This document shows, one piece after another, positions 1-12,705 of a DNA stretch of 64,000 bases. A program made the position numbers and the translations under genes. The notes beneath the pieces were generated by a model. The model worked only from the letters and a program-made list of their open reading frames with translations, did no database searches and was not told the DNA's origin. Source of the stretch: Vibrio palustris (GTDB taxonomy: Bacteria; Pseudomonadota; Gammaproteobacteria; Enterobacterales; Vibrionaceae); the NCBI RefSeq assembly GCF_024346995.1, contig NZ_AP024887.1, positions 496,001 through 560,000 of the forward strand. Direction: 5' to 3'. Position 1 is the stretch's first letter. The number at the start of each line of letters is the position of its first letter.

Positions 1-362
<362 letters not shown>

Positions 363-366
363 ATTG

Positions 367-403
367 AAACCCATCATGGCTCTTGAGTTATGATGGGTTT
401 TTT
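367..403 (+). terminator. rnpB rho-independent terminator
   Basis: The 11-bp inverted repeat AAACCCATCAT / ATGATGGGTTT encloses a 12-nt loop and runs into a T tract. It lies immediately after the RNase P RNA and separates it from the dcw cluster promoter. Confidence 0.9.
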
Positions 404-411
404 GCTTTATA

Positions 412-440
412 TTGACTCAACCGATACGAAAAGCTTTAAA
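412..440 (+). promoter_or_regulatory. candidate dcw cluster promoter
   Basis: TTGACT and TTTAAA hexamers are separated by 17 bp, between the rnpB terminator and rsmH. This is the position of Pmra in other bacteria. I see no run of three spaced TGGG elements that would mark an MraZ operator, which fits the absence of mraZ here. Confidence 0.5.
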
Positions 441-540
441 CTTAGTGCCCCATCACGCCCATATCTGGGTAATGAGTAGCGGTAGTGTCGGAAATAGGTA
501 CACTAATTAAGACAATACACCGCCGAGCAGGCGTAATGAG

Positions 541-1497
541 ATGACTATGACTGAATCTTTCCAACACATATCTGTGCTACTCAATGAATCCATTGATGGG
601 TTAGCAATTAAACCCGATGGAACCTACATCGATGGAACGTTTGGACGAGGTGGTCACAGTCGAACTATCTTGTCCAAATTAGGTCCAAATGGTCGTTTGT
701 TTAGCATTGACCGTGATCCACAGGCCATCGCTGAAGCACAAAAAATTGATGATCCACGTTTTACCATTGTTCATGGTCCGTTTTCAGCTATTGCCGAATA
801 CGCAGTTGATTACGATCTCGTTGGCAAAGTGGATGGCGTCTTGTTTGACTTAGGTGTGTCGTCACCTCAACTTGATGATGCGGAGCGCGGCTTTAGCTTT
901 ATGAAAGATGGCCCGTTAGACATGCGTATGGATCCAACATCAGGGATGCCAGTATCAGAATGGATCGCCAAAGCGGATCTTGACGATATTACTTGGGTCA
1001 TCCGTCAGTTTGGTGAAGATAAGCATGCACGTCGTATTGCGCGTGGCATCGTTGAGTATCGTGATAATGAAGCCAATGAACCATTGTTACGCACGGGGCA
1101 ATTAGCCAAGCTTATTTCAGATGTCGCCCCTAAAAATTATAAAGAAAAGAAACATCCAGCGACGCGTTCGTTCCAAGCATTCCGTATTTACATTAATAGC
1201 GAGCTGGAAGAAATTGATAAAGCCCTGCAAGGAGCCATGAGTATTTTGGCGCCAGAAGGTCGCTTGTCGGTTATCAGTTTCCATTCATTAGAAGATCGCA
1301 TGGTTAAACGTTTCATGCGTAAAGAAAGTCAGGGCCCTCAAGTGCCACCTGGAATTCCTATGACGGAAGACCAGATCAAAGCGCTAGGAAGTGCTAATCT
1401 TAAAACCATTGGAAAAGCAATCAAGCCGAGTGAAGCTGAAGTTGATATAAACACACGCTCGCGTAGCTCAGTATTAAGGATTGCAGAGAAACTTTAA
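541..1497 (+). CDS. rsmH: 16S rRNA (cytosine-1402-N4)-methyltransferase
   Basis: RsmH (MraW) uses S-adenosylmethionine to methylate N4 of C1402 in the 16S rRNA decoding centre. The 318-residue product is close to the usual 310-315. Its SAM-binding signature GTFGRGGHS is at residues 32-40, and [11 protein letters not shown] and SFHSLEDR are also typical of the family. It opens the dcw cluster and ftsL follows after 8 bp. A second in-frame ATG lies two codons downstream at 547; neither start has a strong ribosome binding site, so the first two residues are uncertain. In many relatives mraZ precedes this gene; here only the rnpB terminator and a candidate promoter lie upstream. Confidence 0.97.
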   Translation: MTMTESFQHISVLLNESIDGLAIKPDGTYIDGTFGRGGHSRTILSKLGPNGRLFSIDRDPQAIAEAQKIDDPRFTIVHGPFSAIAEYAVDYDLVGKVDGVLFDLGVSSPQLDDAERGFSFMKDGPLDMRMDPTSGMPVSEWIAKADLDDITWVIRQFGEDKHARRIARGIVEYRDNEANEPLLRTGQLAKLISDVAPKNYKEKKHPATRSFQAFRIYINSELEEIDKALQGAMSILAPEGRLSVISFHSLEDRMVKRFMRKESQGPQVPPGIPMTEDQIKALGSANLKTIGKAIKPSEAEVDINTRSRSSVLRIAEKL

Positions 1498-1505
1498 CGG
1501 TCACT

Positions 1506-1823
1506 ATGTCTCAGCCATCTCCTAAACTTGCCAAAATTATTTTATTCGACCTGCTTAAGGTAGGTCGTATTCCTCTGATTCTCATGGCTTTGATTTTTGC
1601 CAGTGCGATGGGGGTTGTTCTTACTACGCATGACACTCGTCAATCCGTCTCTCGTCTAAATCAGGTGCAAAGTGAGCGCTTTCATCTCGATAATGAATGG
1701 CGCAATCTTATCATTGAAGAAACAGCCTTGGCTGAGCATAGCCGTGTTCAGGAAATTGCAGAAGAGCAGTTACACATGCAGCGTCCTGATGCGGACAAAG
1801 AAGTAGTGATTAATCTGAAATGA
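1506..1823 (+). CDS. ftsL: cell division protein FtsL
   Basis: FtsL is a small bitopic divisome protein that acts with FtsB and FtsQ to activate the FtsW-FtsI septal synthase. The 105-residue product shows the expected layout: a short cytoplasmic N-terminus, one transmembrane segment at about residues 20-42, and a periplasmic heptad-like region after it (SRLNQVQSERFHLDNEW). Sequence conservation in this family is low, so the call rests on size, topology and the invariant position between rsmH and ftsI. Its stop overlaps the ftsI start by 4 bp (ATGA), suggesting translational coupling. Confidence 0.93.
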   Translation: MSQPSPKLAKIILFDLLKVGRIPLILMALIFASAMGVVLTTHDTRQSVSRLNQVQSERFHLDNEWRNLIIEETALAEHSRVQEIAEEQLHMQRPDADKEVVINLK

Positions 1824-3589
1824 AAAAACCATTCAAGAGTAAAAAACCGCAAGCCCCAAATACCAAAAAACGTCAGAAAGACACCGCCTACGATCCTTTA
1901 TTCATACGCTGGCGTTTTTATTTAATTCTCGGATTCGTTTTTGTCGCGTTTGCTATTTTGGTGATCCGCGCTGCCTATATACAAGTGATTGAACCTGACA
2001 ATCTTATCCACCAAAGCGATTTGCGTACTGTCCGAGCGAAAACCATTCACTCAGAGCGCGGTATGATCACCGATCGAAGTGGTGAAGCGCTTGCCGTCAG
2101 TGTCCCTGTCGATGCGGTGTGGGCCGATCCTGCCACTATTATAAAAAAAGGCAGTTTAAAAGAAAAAGATCGCTGGTATGCACTGGCTGATGTCTTGAAT
2201 TTGGATCGCCAAGGCTTGATTAAGCGGATTAAATCTCATAAAAAGCGTCGCTTTATTTATTTACAACGCCAAGTCAACTCGGCGATGGCTAATTACATTC
2301 GCGAGCTTAAGCTGCCGGGAGTGGGGCTAAAATCCGAATCTCGCCGCTACTATCCAGCGGGTGAAGTGAGCGCTCATGTTGTTGGTGTGACCGGAATTGA
2401 CGGCCATGGCCTGGAAGGGATTGAACGCAGTTACGATAAATGGCTCACTGGCGAAGCGGGTAAACAAATTATTCGCAAAGATCGCTATGGCAATGTGGTT
2501 GAGAATATTTCTTTAGATAAGAGCCAAGCGGGTAAACCACTGAAGTTAACGATTGATCAGCGTTTACAAGCCATTGCGTTTCGCGCGGTTAAACAAGCTA
2601 TGGCGGATTATCGCGCCACCTCCGCTTCTGCCGTTTTAATTGATGTAAAAACCGGTAACGTTTTGGCAATGGTCAATGCGCCGTCTTATAACCCGAATAA
2701 TCGCTCTGATTATCAGAACTTTAAAATGCGCAACCGTGTCGTCACTGATGCATTTGAGCCTGGTTCAACCGTTAAGCCATTTGTGGTCTTAGCGTCTCTG
2801 GAAAATGGTACAGCCGATGAGCATACTATTATTGATGTTGGTAATGGCTCGATGCGCATTGGCGGAGCTCGTGTTCGTGACTCTGACCGGATTAAAGGCG
2901 GTAAAGCGTCATTGCAAATGATTTTGAAAAAATCCAGTAACGTCGGCGTTTCTAAGCTGTCATTGCGTATGCCGATTGAGGCGTTACTTGGCATGTATCG
3001 CTCGGTAGGGTTAGGTGAAACCTCAGGGCTGAATTTACCGGGTGAAAGCACTGGTATTTTCCCGAGCCGCCAACGTTGGTCTGATTTTGAGCGAGCGACT
3101 ATTGCTTTCGGTTATGGGTTGTCGATAACCCCTATTCAGTTGGCACATGCATACGCGACCTTAGGTAATATGGGTAAATACCAACCTTTGCATTTGATAG
3201 AGAATCAAACCAGCCAGAATTTAGAGCATCAAGTTGCCAACCCTCACTATGTGCGTGAAGTTCTTAATATGCTAGAAACCGTGACGCAACCTGGAGGGAC
3301 AGCCACCAAAGCGGCGGTACCAGGTTATCGTATTGCAGCCAAAACGGGGACATCTCGTAAAGCCGCCGCTGGTGGTTATAGCGATGAATACTTTGCTTAT
3401 ACGGCCGGAGTTGCGCCAGTGAGCAATCCACGTTTGTCATTAGTTGTGATGGTCAATGAGCCGCAAGGTGACTCGTATTATGGTGGCGCGGTTGCCGGCC
3501 CCGTGTTTGGTAAAATCATGAAAGGTGCATTGCAAATCCTCAATATTGCGCCGGATGAAAACAAATTTAAGAATGATAACAACGATTAA
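1820..3589 (+). CDS. ftsI: peptidoglycan D,D-transpeptidase FtsI (PBP3)
   Basis: This is the septum-specific class B penicillin-binding protein that cross-links peptidoglycan during division, partnered by the glycosyltransferase FtsW. The 589-residue product has a basic cytoplasmic tail, one membrane anchor at about 32-52, a PBP dimer/pedestal domain, and a transpeptidase domain. All three active-site motifs are intact: STVK with the nucleophile Ser316, SSN at 372-374, and KTG at 508-510. The start overlaps ftsL and murE follows 2 bp after the stop. The protein is the target of beta-lactams such as aztreonam in related species. No disrupted motif is seen. Confidence 0.98.
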   Translation: MKKPFKSKKPQAPNTKKRQKDTAYDPLFIRWRFYLILGFVFVAFAILVIRAAYIQVIEPDNLIHQSDLRTVRAKTIHSERGMITDRSGEALAVSVPVDAVWADPATIIKKGSLKEKDRWYALADVLNLDRQGLIKRIKSHKKRRFIYLQRQVNSAMANYIRELKLPGVGLKSESRRYYPAGEVSAHVVGVTGIDGHGLEGIERSYDKWLTGEAGKQIIRKDRYGNVVENISLDKSQAGKPLKLTIDQRLQAIAFRAVKQAMADYRATSASAVLIDVKTGNVLAMVNAPSYNPNNRSDYQNFKMRNRVVTDAFEPGSTVKPFVVLASLENGTADEHTIIDVGNGSMRIGGARVRDSDRIKGGKASLQMILKKSSNVGVSKLSLRMPIEALLGMYRSVGLGETSGLNLPGESTGIFPSRQRWSDFERATIAFGYGLSITPIQLAHAYATLGNMGKYQPLHLIENQTSQNLEHQVANPHYVREVLNMLETVTQPGGTATKAAVPGYRIAAKTGTSRKAAAGGYSDEYFAYTAGVAPVSNPRLSLVVMVNEPQGDSYYGGAVAGPVFGKIMKGALQILNIAPDENKFKNDNND

Positions 3590-3591
3590 TT

Positions 3592-5094
3592 ATGAAAGAA
3601 GTCATAGAGAAATTAGGTAAGACACTTGGGGATTTATTGCATCCTTGGTGCTCTATCGCAACGCCAAGCATTGCGCAAATCCTGGTCACCGATTTACAAC
3701 TGGATAGTCGTCGAGTTCAAGTCGCGAGTACCTTTGTTGCCATTGTTGGCCATGCCATTGATGGACGTGAGTTTATCCATAAAGCAATCGCGCAGGGAGC
3801 CAATGCGGTGATTGCTCAAGCCGATAATAGCCATTCACATGGTGAGATTAAGCATGTCGATGGCATCCCGATTGTGTATGTTGCAAACTTAGGCGAACAC
3901 TTATCGTGGCTAGGGCGGCAGTTGTACGGTGCACATAAAAATCAAGCAATTGGCGTAACAGGGACGAATGGTAAAACGACTATTTCGCAACTGATTGCGC
4001 AGTGGCTGACATTACTAAAAACGCCTGCTGCGGTAATGGGAACCACTGGTAATGGGTTTCTAGATGCACTTGAACCGGCGATTAATACCACTGGTAATGC
4101 AATTGAAATTCAGCAAACACTAAGCCAATTGAGCCATCAAGGAGCGCAATACACCGCCTTAGAAGTATCCTCTCATGGTTTAGTGCAAGGTCGAGTCAAA
4201 GCGGTCGATTTTGTCGCGTGTGTTTTTTCCAATCTCAGTCGAGATCATTTGGATTATCACGGTACAATGGAAGACTATGCTGCGGCTAAAAAACAGTTAT
4301 TTACTGAACATAAACGCGGCGCAGCCATTATTAATGTTGATGATGAAGTAGGCCGCTGTTGGGCGACGTCACTTGAGAATGTCATTGGTGTGTCGCTTTT
4401 CTCTCAGCCACAAACCGCGCGCGCAGTATGGGCTCAACAGGTTGAGTATGCTGACTCTGGAATTGTGATCCATTTTTCTGGTTCATGGGGAGAAGGCATA
4501 TTGCATACGCCACTGATTGGTGAGTTTAACGCGTGTAATGTGTTGTTGGCATTCACGACATTGCTTTCTTTAGGGATTGATAAAGATTTATTAATGACTA
4601 CGGCGCCTGCACTTCAAGCCGTGATTGGCCGGATGGAGTTATTCCACCGTGTAGGTCAAGCCAAAGTGGTGATCGATTATGCACATACACCTGATGCCTT
4701 AGAGAAGGCCTTATCGGCACTGCGCATTCATTGCCAAGGTCGTTTATGGGCGATTGTCGGTTGTGGCGGCGATCGCGATCGCGGCAAAAGACCGGTGATG
4801 GCTAGGGTGGCCGAGCAATTCGCTGATCAAGTCATTTTGACCGATGATAATCCACGGAGTGAATCACCAGATCAAATTATAGCGGATATGCAAGCTGGCT
4901 TAATGCATCCTCAACAATGCCAGATAGAACACAGCCGATTCGAGGCTTTATCTTTAGCGTTAGCAAGTTCAGCAAGCGACGATATTATTTTGCTCGCAGG
5001 TAAAGGCCACGAAGATTATCAAATTATCGGCGATAAGCGTGTACATTATTCTGATCGCGAATCAGCCCGAACGTTATTGGGGGGACACTCATGA
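3592..5094 (+). CDS. murE: UDP-MurNAc-L-Ala-D-Glu:meso-DAP ligase
   Basis: MurE adds meso-diaminopimelate to UDP-MurNAc-L-Ala-D-Glu with ATP in the cytoplasm. The 500-residue product has the Mur ligase P-loop [10 protein letters not shown] at 121-130. It also has the DNPR motif at 419-422, which is diagnostic of meso-DAP specificity (lysine-adding MurE enzymes differ here). Cell walls are therefore the Gram-negative DAP type, consistent with dapB elsewhere in the window. The gene starts 2 bp after ftsI and its end overlaps murF by 4 bp. Confidence 0.97.
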   Translation: MKEVIEKLGKTLGDLLHPWCSIATPSIAQILVTDLQLDSRRVQVASTFVAIVGHAIDGREFIHKAIAQGANAVIAQADNSHSHGEIKHVDGIPIVYVANLGEHLSWLGRQLYGAHKNQAIGVTGTNGKTTISQLIAQWLTLLKTPAAVMGTTGNGFLDALEPAINTTGNAIEIQQTLSQLSHQGAQYTALEVSSHGLVQGRVKAVDFVACVFSNLSRDHLDYHGTMEDYAAAKKQLFTEHKRGAAIINVDDEVGRCWATSLENVIGVSLFSQPQTARAVWAQQVEYADSGIVIHFSGSWGEGILHTPLIGEFNACNVLLAFTTLLSLGIDKDLLMTTAPALQAVIGRMELFHRVGQAKVVIDYAHTPDALEKALSALRIHCQGRLWAIVGCGGDRDRGKRPVMARVAEQFADQVILTDDNPRSESPDQIIADMQAGLMHPQQCQIEHSRFEALSLALASSASDDIILLAGKGHEDYQIIGDKRVHYSDRESARTLLGGHS

Positions 5095-6452
5095 TTACGA
5101 CTTCCTTACAAGATATCGCCCATGCCGTAAACGGACAACGCTATGGTGACAACTTAACCATTGAGTATGTATCAACCGATACGCGTGATATTAATGCACA
5201 CACGTTATTTATTGCCTTAGTTGGTGATCGTTTTGACGCTCATGATTTTATCGAACAAGCGGCAGAAGCTGGGGCGGTGGCCGCGATGGTTTCGAAACCT
5301 TTAGAGTTCGATTTTCCGCATATCGTGGTTGCTGATACTCGTATTGCTTTGGGGCAATTAGCGACCTGGATCCATCAGCGTTCACAAACTCCAACCATTG
5401 GCATTACTGGTAGCTGTGGCAAAACCACGGTCAAAGAAATGGTCGCGAGCATCTTATCGTTACAAGGTCAGGTGTTGTTTACCGCCGGTAATTTCAATAA
5501 TGATATAGGCGTACCGTTGACGTTATTGCGCTCAACCAAGGAAGATAAATTTGCTGTGATTGAGATGGGCGCTAATCATATTGGTGAAATTGCGTATACC
5601 ACGCAGTTAGTCAATCCCGATGTCGCTTTAGTCAATAATGTTGCAGCTGCCCACCTTGAAGGCTTTGGTTCTATCGATGGTGTAAAACAAGCGAAAGGCG
5701 AAATTTATCAAGGGTTGTCTAATAACGGAACCGCATTGGTGAATCTCGATAGCTACAGTCAAAAATGGTATGAGACCGTTCTCGCGGGTAAAAACATTAA
5801 AACTTTTTCTATCCATGATCACAATGCTGACTTTTTTCCGAAAAATATCAGGCTTAATGACGAGGGGCAGGCAAGTTTTATCTTATGCTCACCGCAAGGT
5901 AATATTTCTGTCACGTTGGGCATGATTGGTCAGCATAACGTCGCCAATGCATTAGCCGCTGCCGCGTTATCCTTTGAAATGGGCGCGAGCTTAGATGATG
6001 TTGCGAAAGGTTTGGCAAGTTTACAACCAGTTAAAGGACGAGTCAGTGCTATCGAGTTATCAAAAACAGTGAAACTGATTGATGATAGCTATAATGCGAG
6101 CGTTCCTGCGATGAAAGCCGCCGTTGATTTATTAGGTAGCTTTACGACCACACGCTGGTTAATTTTAGGTAATATGGCCGAGTTAGGGCATGAAAGCCTT
6201 GCACTTCACCGACAAGTCGGTGAACATGCGAACCCATTTCAGTTTGAGCATGTTTTAACTTACGGTGATGACACCAAAGTCATCAGTGAAGTGTGTCAAG
6301 GTCGTCACTTTGCCACCCATGAAGACATGATTGAGTTTATTTTGCAGCAACTACAAAAAGAGCATAAATCCACCCATACTTTGCTGGTTAAAGGCGCGCT
6401 AAGTTCAGGGATGGGAAAGGTTGTTGCTGCACTTAAGGAGATATACACATGA
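5091..6452 (+). CDS. murF: UDP-MurNAc-tripeptide D-alanyl-D-alanine ligase
   Basis: MurF attaches the D-Ala-D-Ala dipeptide to the UDP-MurNAc tripeptide, completing the cytoplasmic pentapeptide precursor. The 453-residue protein carries the Mur ligase ATP-binding loop [10 protein letters not shown] at 104-113 and the downstream [11 protein letters not shown] and ALAAAALS blocks. It overlaps both murE and mraY by 4 bp. The D-Ala-D-Ala it consumes must come from a ddl gene elsewhere, because none is present in this cluster. Confidence 0.97.
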   Translation: MITTSLQDIAHAVNGQRYGDNLTIEYVSTDTRDINAHTLFIALVGDRFDAHDFIEQAAEAGAVAAMVSKPLEFDFPHIVVADTRIALGQLATWIHQRSQTPTIGITGSCGKTTVKEMVASILSLQGQVLFTAGNFNNDIGVPLTLLRSTKEDKFAVIEMGANHIGEIAYTTQLVNPDVALVNNVAAAHLEGFGSIDGVKQAKGEIYQGLSNNGTALVNLDSYSQKWYETVLAGKNIKTFSIHDHNADFFPKNIRLNDEGQASFILCSPQGNISVTLGMIGQHNVANALAAAALSFEMGASLDDVAKGLASLQPVKGRVSAIELSKTVKLIDDSYNASVPAMKAAVDLLGSFTTTRWLILGNMAELGHESLALHRQVGEHANPFQFEHVLTYGDDTKVISEVCQGRHFATHEDMIEFILQQLQKEHKSTHTLLVKGALSSGMGKVVAALKEIYT

Positions 6453-7531
6453 TTATTTGGCTTGCGGATTTGCTTCAGCCATATTTCTCGTTTTTTCGTT
6501 TATTTGAATACCTATCGTTTCGCGCGATTGTCAGTATTTTAACGGCATTAAGCCTTTCGCTGTGGATGGGACCTCGTCTTATTAAACGGTTACAGTTACT
6601 GCAAATCGGACAAGTTGTACGTAATGATGGGCCAGAATCACACTTTAGTAAGCGTGGTACGCCGACAATGGGCGGACTTATGATTCTGGGGTCAATTACC
6701 GTCACTGTTTTGCTGTGGGCCGACTTATCGAATCCTTACGTTTGGGCGGTATTAGGAGTGCTCATTGGTTATGGGATTATCGGATTCATCGATGACTATC
6801 GTAAAGTGGTGCGCAAGAATACTGATGGTTTGATTGCTCGCTGGAAATATTTTTGGCAGTCGGCAATCGCCTTGGTGGTGTCGTTCGCGCTTTACGCTTA
6901 TGGCCAAGATACGGCAGTTACACAACTCGTTGTCCCATTTTTTAAAGATGTCATGCCTCAATTAGGCTTTATGTTCATCATTCTGAGTTATTTTGTGATT
7001 GTGGGCACCAGTAATGCGGTCAACTTAACGGATGGGTTAGATGGTTTAGCGATCATGCCTACAGTGCTAGTCGCGGCAGGTTTTGCTGTGATTGCATGGG
7101 CGACGGGCAATGTAAACTTTGCGGACTACTTACACATTCCTTATGTCGCGAATGCGTCGGAATTAGTGGTGGTATGTACGGCGATCGTTGGAGCAGGCCT
7201 AGGCTTTTTATGGTTTAACACCTATCCAGCACAAGTGTTCATGGGCGATGTGGGCTCATTGGCGCTTGGTGGAGCGTTAGGTACGATTGCGGTATTGGTA
7301 CGCCAAGAATTTGTGTTGGTGATCATGGGGGGTGTGTTTGTGATTGAGACCTTATCGGTCATTTTGCAAGTCGGCTCGTATAAGTTGCGGGGGCAGCGTA
7401 TTTTCCGTATGGCTCCTATCCATCATCACTATGAACTGAAAGGATGGCCTGAGCCGCGTGTTATCGTGCGTTTTTGGATTATCTCTATTGTATTAGTGTT
7501 AATTGGATTAGCGACGCTCAAAGTGCGCTAA
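6449..7531 (+). CDS. mraY: phospho-MurNAc-pentapeptide translocase (lipid I synthase)
   Basis: MraY transfers phospho-MurNAc-pentapeptide to undecaprenyl phosphate, forming lipid I on the inner face of the cytoplasmic membrane. The product is 360 residues, the same length as the E. coli enzyme as I recall it, with about ten hydrophobic segments. Catalytic Asp115 and Asp116 (FIDDY) and Asp267 (FMGDVGS) are present, as is the HHH motif at 325-327 in [13 protein letters not shown]. It overlaps murF by 4 bp; murD follows after 20 bp with a GGGAG-like ribosome binding site. Confidence 0.98.
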   Translation: MIIWLADLLQPYFSFFRLFEYLSFRAIVSILTALSLSLWMGPRLIKRLQLLQIGQVVRNDGPESHFSKRGTPTMGGLMILGSITVTVLLWADLSNPYVWAVLGVLIGYGIIGFIDDYRKVVRKNTDGLIARWKYFWQSAIALVVSFALYAYGQDTAVTQLVVPFFKDVMPQLGFMFIILSYFVIVGTSNAVNLTDGLDGLAIMPTVLVAAGFAVIAWATGNVNFADYLHIPYVANASELVVVCTAIVGAGLGFLWFNTYPAQVFMGDVGSLALGGALGTIAVLVRQEFVLVIMGGVFVIETLSVILQVGSYKLRGQRIFRMAPIHHHYELKGWPEPRVIVRFWIISIVLVLIGLATLKVR

Positions 7532-7551
7532 TTGGGTAGGGAGTAACAACA

Positions 7552-8871
7552 ATGGATCATTGGCACAACATTGATAACGTTGTGGTGGTAGGGCTCGGTA
7601 TTACCGGGCTCTCAGTCGTTAATTACTTGCAAAAATACCAACCTCAAGTCACGGTGCGAGTGATTGATACACGTGAAACTCCGCCGGGAATTGAACGTCT
7701 AGACCAAAGTATCGCGATACATACGGGTAGTTGGCAGCTTGAATGGCTATTAGAAGCCGATTTGGTCGTCACTAATCCGGGGATCGCGCTGGCAACCGCA
7801 GAGATTCAGCGTGTGTTAGATGCTAACATCCCCGTTGTTGGAGATGTTGAGTTGTTCGCTTGGCATGTGAATAAACCGGTAATTGCTATTACTGGCTCTA
7901 ACGGCAAAAGTACAGTCACGGACTTAACCGGTGTGTTGGCCAATGCGAGCGGTATCAAAACGGCTGTCGGTGGTAATATCGGCGTGCCAGCCCTCGATTT
8001 ATTGGAAGAAGAGGCGGACCTCTACGTATTAGAGTTATCTAGCTTTCAATTAGAAACTACCTATAATCTATCGTTAGTTGCAGGCGCTTTTTTAAACCTG
8101 TCAGAAGATCATATGGATCGTTATACGGGGATGGACGGTTATCGCCTGGCCAAGCAACGTATTTTTCAGCACGCCACGACTGGTGTTTATAACGCTGATG
8201 AGCCTGTGACTTATCCCGATATCACGTTAGAAAATACACTCAGTTTTGGTTTACGCCAATCAGCAGACTATACCTTAGCGAATTATGACGATGAGCCATA
8301 TTTGTTTGCTCAAGGTTTGCCAATATTACCAGCAAGTCACTTGAGTTTGGTTGGTATGCATAATACTGCCAATGTTTTAACGGTATTCGCCTTGCTTGAT
8401 GCGGCCAATGTCGATTATCAAGATTCGCTAGAGACGTTGAAGTCTTACACTGGACTGACACATCGATGTCAGCTTGTTGCGGATAATCATGGAATTAGTT
8501 GGGTTAATGATTCTAAAGCAACGAATGTGGCGAGCACTGAAGCGGCGTTATCTGGTTTGCACTTAAACGGAACGCTCTACCTGTTGGTAGGTGGCGTTGG
8601 TAAAGGTGCTGATTTCTCACCATTGGCGGCACATTTTGCAGCATTACCCCTAAAATTATGTTGTTTCGGGCGAGATGGAAAACAGTTTTTAGATTTACAT
8701 CCATCCGCCGAATACTTTGATTCAATAGAGCACATTATCCAGTCAATCCGTCCACAATTAAAGCCGGGTGATATGGTGATGCTGTCTCCTGCTTGCGCGA
8801 GTTTTGACCAGTTCAAAAGTTTTATGCATCGTGGTGATGTATTTACGGCACTCGCCAAACACTACGCATAA
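7552..8871 (+). CDS. murD: UDP-MurNAc-L-alanine:D-glutamate ligase
   Basis: MurD adds D-glutamate to UDP-MurNAc-L-Ala with ATP. The 439-residue product starts with a Rossmann-like [11 protein letters not shown] segment (UDP-binding domain), has the P-loop ITGSNGKST at 113-121, and ends with the C-terminal Mur ligase domain ([19 protein letters not shown]). Length and motif order are normal. It sits between mraY and ftsW in the usual order. Confidence 0.97.
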   Translation: MDHWHNIDNVVVVGLGITGLSVVNYLQKYQPQVTVRVIDTRETPPGIERLDQSIAIHTGSWQLEWLLEADLVVTNPGIALATAEIQRVLDANIPVVGDVELFAWHVNKPVIAITGSNGKSTVTDLTGVLANASGIKTAVGGNIGVPALDLLEEEADLYVLELSSFQLETTYNLSLVAGAFLNLSEDHMDRYTGMDGYRLAKQRIFQHATTGVYNADEPVTYPDITLENTLSFGLRQSADYTLANYDDEPYLFAQGLPILPASHLSLVGMHNTANVLTVFALLDAANVDYQDSLETLKSYTGLTHRCQLVADNHGISWVNDSKATNVASTEAALSGLHLNGTLYLLVGGVGKGADFSPLAAHFAALPLKLCCFGRDGKQFLDLHPSAEYFDSIEHIIQSIRPQLKPGDMVMLSPACASFDQFKSFMHRGDVFTALAKHYA

Positions 8872-8886
8872 TGAATAGGTGATTTT

Positions 8887-10083
8887 TTGGTGTTATCCCA
8901 GCCCTTGCAAAAAAGTATTCAATGGTTAAAAACGCCATCACCTGAGGCCTTATTTGATAGGCAGCTCGTCTGGATTGCCCTCGGACTGATGTTGATTGGC
9001 CTTGTTATGGTGACCTCGGCGTCTTTCCCTATTAGTACGCGTTTAACGCATCAACCGTTTCATTTCATGGAGCGCCATGCGTTTTTCTTGTTTCTGTCGG
9101 TTTGTACCGCTTCTGTCGTCATGCGGGTTCCGATGGAAAAGTGGATGAAATTTAGCTCTCCGCTATTGGCACTATCGGCATTTTTGTTATTAGTGGTTTT
9201 GGTGGCTGGACACTCTGTTAACGGCGCTTCACGTTGGATCCCTCTGGGGTTGTTTAACTTACAACCTGCAGAGGTGGCGAAGTTGTCTTTGTTCATGTTC
9301 ATGTCTGGTTACCTAGTACGTAAACAAGATGAGGTACGTGAAACCTTCTTTGGTGGCTTTATGAAGCCTATCATGGTATTTGGTACGCTGGCGGTATTAC
9401 TCTTGTGTCAGCCCGACCTGGGTACGGTTGTTGTTATGCTGGTGACGTTATTTGGGATGTTATTTATCGCCGGTGCTAAGCTCACGCAATTTTTAGCGTT
9501 GATGGTGGCTGGGATTCTTGCCGTCGTTGGCTTGATTGCCGCGGAACCCTATCGAATTCGCCGTGTCACCTCGTTTATGGATCCATGGGAAGACCCGTTC
9601 GGGAGTGGCTATCAGTTAACGCAATCATTGATGGCTTTTGGCCGAGGTGAATGGTTTGGCCAAGGATTAGGTAATTCAGTACAGAAGCTTGAGTACTTAC
9701 CAGAAGCGCATACCGACTTTGTGTTTGCCGTATTAGGCGAAGAACTTGGGTTTGTTGGCGTTGTTCTCGTGCTCATACTTATCTTTAGCTTGGTGCTGAA
9801 AGCGATTTTTATTGGTAAGAAAGCATTTGAACATGATGAATATTTTGGAGGCTATTTAGCGTTTGGTATTGGGATCTGGTTTGCTTTCCAAACACTCGTC
9901 AATGTCGGCGCGGCCGCCGGTATTGTGCCAACAAAAGGTCTGACGTTACCACTAATCAGTTATGGTGGTTCCAGTTTGATTGTCATGTCGGTGGCGGTTG
10001 CGATGTTATTACGCATTGACTACGAATGCCGAATTAAAGTCAGCCATCCAACAGAAGAAACAGTGAACAATGAAAACAAATAA
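8887..10083 (+). CDS. ftsW: septal peptidoglycan glycosyltransferase FtsW
   Basis: FtsW is the SEDS-family glycosyltransferase that polymerises lipid II at the septum together with FtsI. The 398-residue protein is highly hydrophobic with about ten membrane segments. SEDS hallmarks are visible: [40 protein letters not shown] and PLISYGGSS. The reading frame opens with TTG at 8887 followed directly by GTG at 8890; an AGGTG at about 8877 could serve either, so the start is uncertain by one codon. Its 3' end overlaps murG by 14 bp. Confidence 0.96.
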   Translation: MVLSQPLQKSIQWLKTPSPEALFDRQLVWIALGLMLIGLVMVTSASFPISTRLTHQPFHFMERHAFFLFLSVCTASVVMRVPMEKWMKFSSPLLALSAFLLLVVLVAGHSVNGASRWIPLGLFNLQPAEVAKLSLFMFMSGYLVRKQDEVRETFFGGFMKPIMVFGTLAVLLLCQPDLGTVVVMLVTLFGMLFIAGAKLTQFLALMVAGILAVVGLIAAEPYRIRRVTSFMDPWEDPFGSGYQLTQSLMAFGRGEWFGQGLGNSVQKLEYLPEAHTDFVFAVLGEELGFVGVVLVLILIFSLVLKAIFIGKKAFEHDEYFGGYLAFGIGIWFAFQTLVNVGAAAGIVPTKGLTLPLISYGGSSLIVMSVAVAMLLRIDYECRIKVSHPTEETVNNENK

Positions 10084-11137
10084 ACGATTAATGGTAATGG
10101 CTGGTGGTACTGGAGGACATGTTTTTCCAGGCTTGGCCGTTGCAAAGCAATTACAGCAGCAAGGATGGGAAATCCGCTGGCTGGGTACCGCGGATCGAAT
10201 GGAAGCGGATTTAGTGCCTAAACATGGTATTGAGATTGATTTTATCCGCGTTAAAGGTTTAAGAGGCCAAGGGGTTCTTAAGTTACTAAAAGCGCCTTTT
10301 CAAATTGTTAATGCTATTTTGCAAGCTCGTCGCCATATGAAGCGTTGGCAGCCTGATGTGGTATTAGGCATGGGCGGCTATGTGAGTGGGCCCGGTGGTA
10401 TCGCAGCGTGGTTGCTGGGTGTTCCGGTGGTACTACATGAACAAAATGCGGTCGCTGGGTTAACTAACCAATGGTTAGCAAAAATTGCGACCAAAGTGTT
10501 TCAAGCATTTGCGGGTGCCTTTAACGATGTACCGGTAGTCGGAAATCCAGTGCGTGGCGATGTGAGTCGCTTACCCGCTCCGCAAGAGCGTATGTCCGAA
10601 AGACAAGGACCGATTCGTATTTTGGTGATGGGGGGAAGCCAAGGCGCGCGTATCCTCAATCAAACCTTACCCCAAGTGCTAGAAAAATTGGATGGTGAAG
10701 CCTATGAAATTCATCATCAAGCGGGCAAAAACCAACATGAAGCCGTGATCAGTGCTTATCAAGAAGCCCATATTAGTAATGTGCAAGTTACTGAATTTAT
10801 TGATGACGTTGCTAATGCGTATGCATGGGCTGATTTACTCGTATGCCGTTCTGGTGCTTTGACTGTCTCAGAAGTGTCAGCAGCGGGGGTTGCCGCTATT
10901 TTTGTCCCTTTTATGCATAAAGACCGTCAACAAGCGTTAAATGCTGATCATCTCGTTGAGTGTGGCGCTGCATTAATGATTGAGCAGCCCAATTTAACCG
11001 TGGCACTGATGGCAGAGACCATACACAATTTGGACCGCCCGACGCTGATGACGATGGGAATCAAAGCACGCTCTGCAGCGAAGCTTGATGCCGATAAAGT
11101 GGTCGCCGATGCGATTACTTCCCTGACTGAAGAATGA
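10070..11137 (+). CDS. murG: UDP-GlcNAc:lipid I N-acetylglucosaminyltransferase
   Basis: MurG converts lipid I to lipid II on the cytoplasmic face of the membrane. The 355-residue GT-B enzyme has the glycine-rich GGTGGH loop at residues 12-17, a [13 protein letters not shown] donor-side loop, [11 protein letters not shown] at the start of the second domain, and the [10 protein letters not shown] and [13 protein letters not shown] blocks that contact the UDP sugar. The start overlaps the ftsW end by 14 bp. Confidence 0.97.
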   Translation: MKTNKRLMVMAGGTGGHVFPGLAVAKQLQQQGWEIRWLGTADRMEADLVPKHGIEIDFIRVKGLRGQGVLKLLKAPFQIVNAILQARRHMKRWQPDVVLGMGGYVSGPGGIAAWLLGVPVVLHEQNAVAGLTNQWLAKIATKVFQAFAGAFNDVPVVGNPVRGDVSRLPAPQERMSERQGPIRILVMGGSQGARILNQTLPQVLEKLDGEAYEIHHQAGKNQHEAVISAYQEAHISNVQVTEFIDDVANAYAWADLLVCRSGALTVSEVSAAGVAAIFVPFMHKDRQQALNADHLVECGAALMIEQPNLTVALMAETIHNLDRPTLMTMGIKARSAAKLDADKVVADAITSLTEE

Positions 11138-11147
11138 GAATACAATA

Positions 11148-12608
11148 ATGACAATAAAACAGACGCCTGATTTAGCCCAAATTCGCGCCATGGTTCCTGA
11201 AATGCGCCGAGTGAAATGTATTCACTTTGTTGGCATTGGTGGTGCTGGTATGAGCGGTATTGCTGAAGTGTTGCTCAATGAAGGTTACCAAATCACGGGG
11301 TCCGATATTGCGGAAAATGCCGTTACGCAACGTTTATCTTCAAAGGGCGCGACTATTTTTATTGGCCATGTCGACACCAATATTGAACAAGCCAGTGTAA
11401 TTGTCGTTTCTACGGCGATTAACGAAAGCAACCCTGAAGTCGCAGCGGCGCGCTCTAAACGTATCCCGATTGTTCGCCGTGCGGAAATGCTGGCTGAGTT
11501 AATGCGTTTTCGTCATGGTATTGCTGTGGCAGGAACCCATGGTAAAACCACGACCACCGCTCTGGTCACTCAAATTTATAATGAAGCCGGTTTGGATCCC
11601 ACTTTTGTTAACGGCGGGTTGGTGAAAAGTACAGGTACGAATGCTCAGTTGGGATCCAGTCGTATTTTAATTGCAGAAGCAGATGAAAGCGACGCTTCGT
11701 TCTTGCATTTACAGCCGATGGTCACGATAGTAACCAATATTGAAGCCGATCATATGGATACTTATGGTGGTGACTTTTCAACATTGAAACAGACATTTGT
11801 CGATTTTATCCATAATCTTCCATTTTATGGACAAGCCATTATGTGTGTTGATGACCCCGTGATTCGTGAACTGATTCCTCGGGTGAGCCGTCAAGTGATT
11901 ACCTATGGTTTTTCTGCCGACGCTGACGTCCGGATTGAAAACTATCGTCAGGAAGGACAGCAAGGTAAGTTTACCGTCGTACGCCAAGGTTGCGATAATT
12001 TAGATATTACGTTGAATATTCCTGGGCGTCATAATGCGTTGAACGCGTCAGCGGCCATTGCGGTTGCTAGCGAAGATGAGGTGTCAGACGACGCGATTTT
12101 ACGTGCGATGGAAAGTACTCAAGGGACAGGCCGACGCTTTGATCAACTGGGCGTGTTTGATACTGGAAACGGACAAGCGATGCTCGTTGATGACTATGGT
12201 CATCATCCAACTGAAGTTGATGTCACTATCAAAGCGGCGCGAGCAGGCTGGACTGACAAACGTTTGGTTATGGTGTTTCAACCGCACCGTTATACCCGCA
12301 CGCGTGATTTGTATGAAGATTTTGCCAACGTACTCGAACAAGTCGATGTATTACTAATCCTGGATGTGTATTCGGCGGGAGAAACTCCCATTGCAAATGC
12401 CGATAGTCGTTCTTTATGCCGGACTATTCGTACTCGAGGAAAGGTGGATCCGATTTTTGTTCCTGATATCGACACACTGCCATCTGTTTTAGCAAATGTC
12501 TTACAAGATGGTGACTTAGTCTTGACTCAGGGGGCTGGTGATATCGGCAAAGTAGCCAAAAAGCTCGCAACGCTAAAATTGAATGTAGAGAAGATGCAAA
12601 ATAGTTAA
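11148..12608 (+). CDS. murC: UDP-MurNAc:L-alanine ligase
   Basis: MurC starts peptide stem synthesis by ligating L-alanine to UDP-MurNAc. The 486-residue product has the N-terminal [14 protein letters not shown] nucleotide-binding loop near residue 26, the P-loop GTHGKTTT at 129-136, and the YGHHPTEV motif in the C-terminal domain. It is the last gene before the 181-bp break in the cluster. In many gammaproteobacteria ddlB would follow; here it does not. Confidence 0.97.
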   Translation: MTIKQTPDLAQIRAMVPEMRRVKCIHFVGIGGAGMSGIAEVLLNEGYQITGSDIAENAVTQRLSSKGATIFIGHVDTNIEQASVIVVSTAINESNPEVAAARSKRIPIVRRAEMLAELMRFRHGIAVAGTHGKTTTTALVTQIYNEAGLDPTFVNGGLVKSTGTNAQLGSSRILIAEADESDASFLHLQPMVTIVTNIEADHMDTYGGDFSTLKQTFVDFIHNLPFYGQAIMCVDDPVIRELIPRVSRQVITYGFSADADVRIENYRQEGQQGKFTVVRQGCDNLDITLNIPGRHNALNASAAIAVASEDEVSDDAILRAMESTQGTGRRFDQLGVFDTGNGQAMLVDDYGHHPTEVDVTIKAARAGWTDKRLVMVFQPHRYTRTRDLYEDFANVLEQVDVLLILDVYSAGETPIANADSRSLCRTIRTRGKVDPIFVPDIDTLPSVLANVLQDGDLVLTQGAGDIGKVAKKLATLKLNVEKMQNS

Positions 12609-12677
12609 AAATAACTGTATTTTTAACGAACTTGTTGTTGAAGTTGGTATTAATCGTTGATTTATACCTTTCAGGGT

Positions 12678-12705
12678 TTGATACTTTCAATGACCTCAGT
12701 ATAAT
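12678..12705 (+). promoter_or_regulatory. candidate ftsQAZ promoter
   Basis: TTGATA and a perfect TATAAT are separated by 16 bp, about 85 bp upstream of ftsQ in the 181-bp murC-ftsQ gap. No ORF occupies the gap. In E. coli the ftsQ promoters lie inside ddlB; here the promoter appears to stand alone. Confidence 0.6.
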
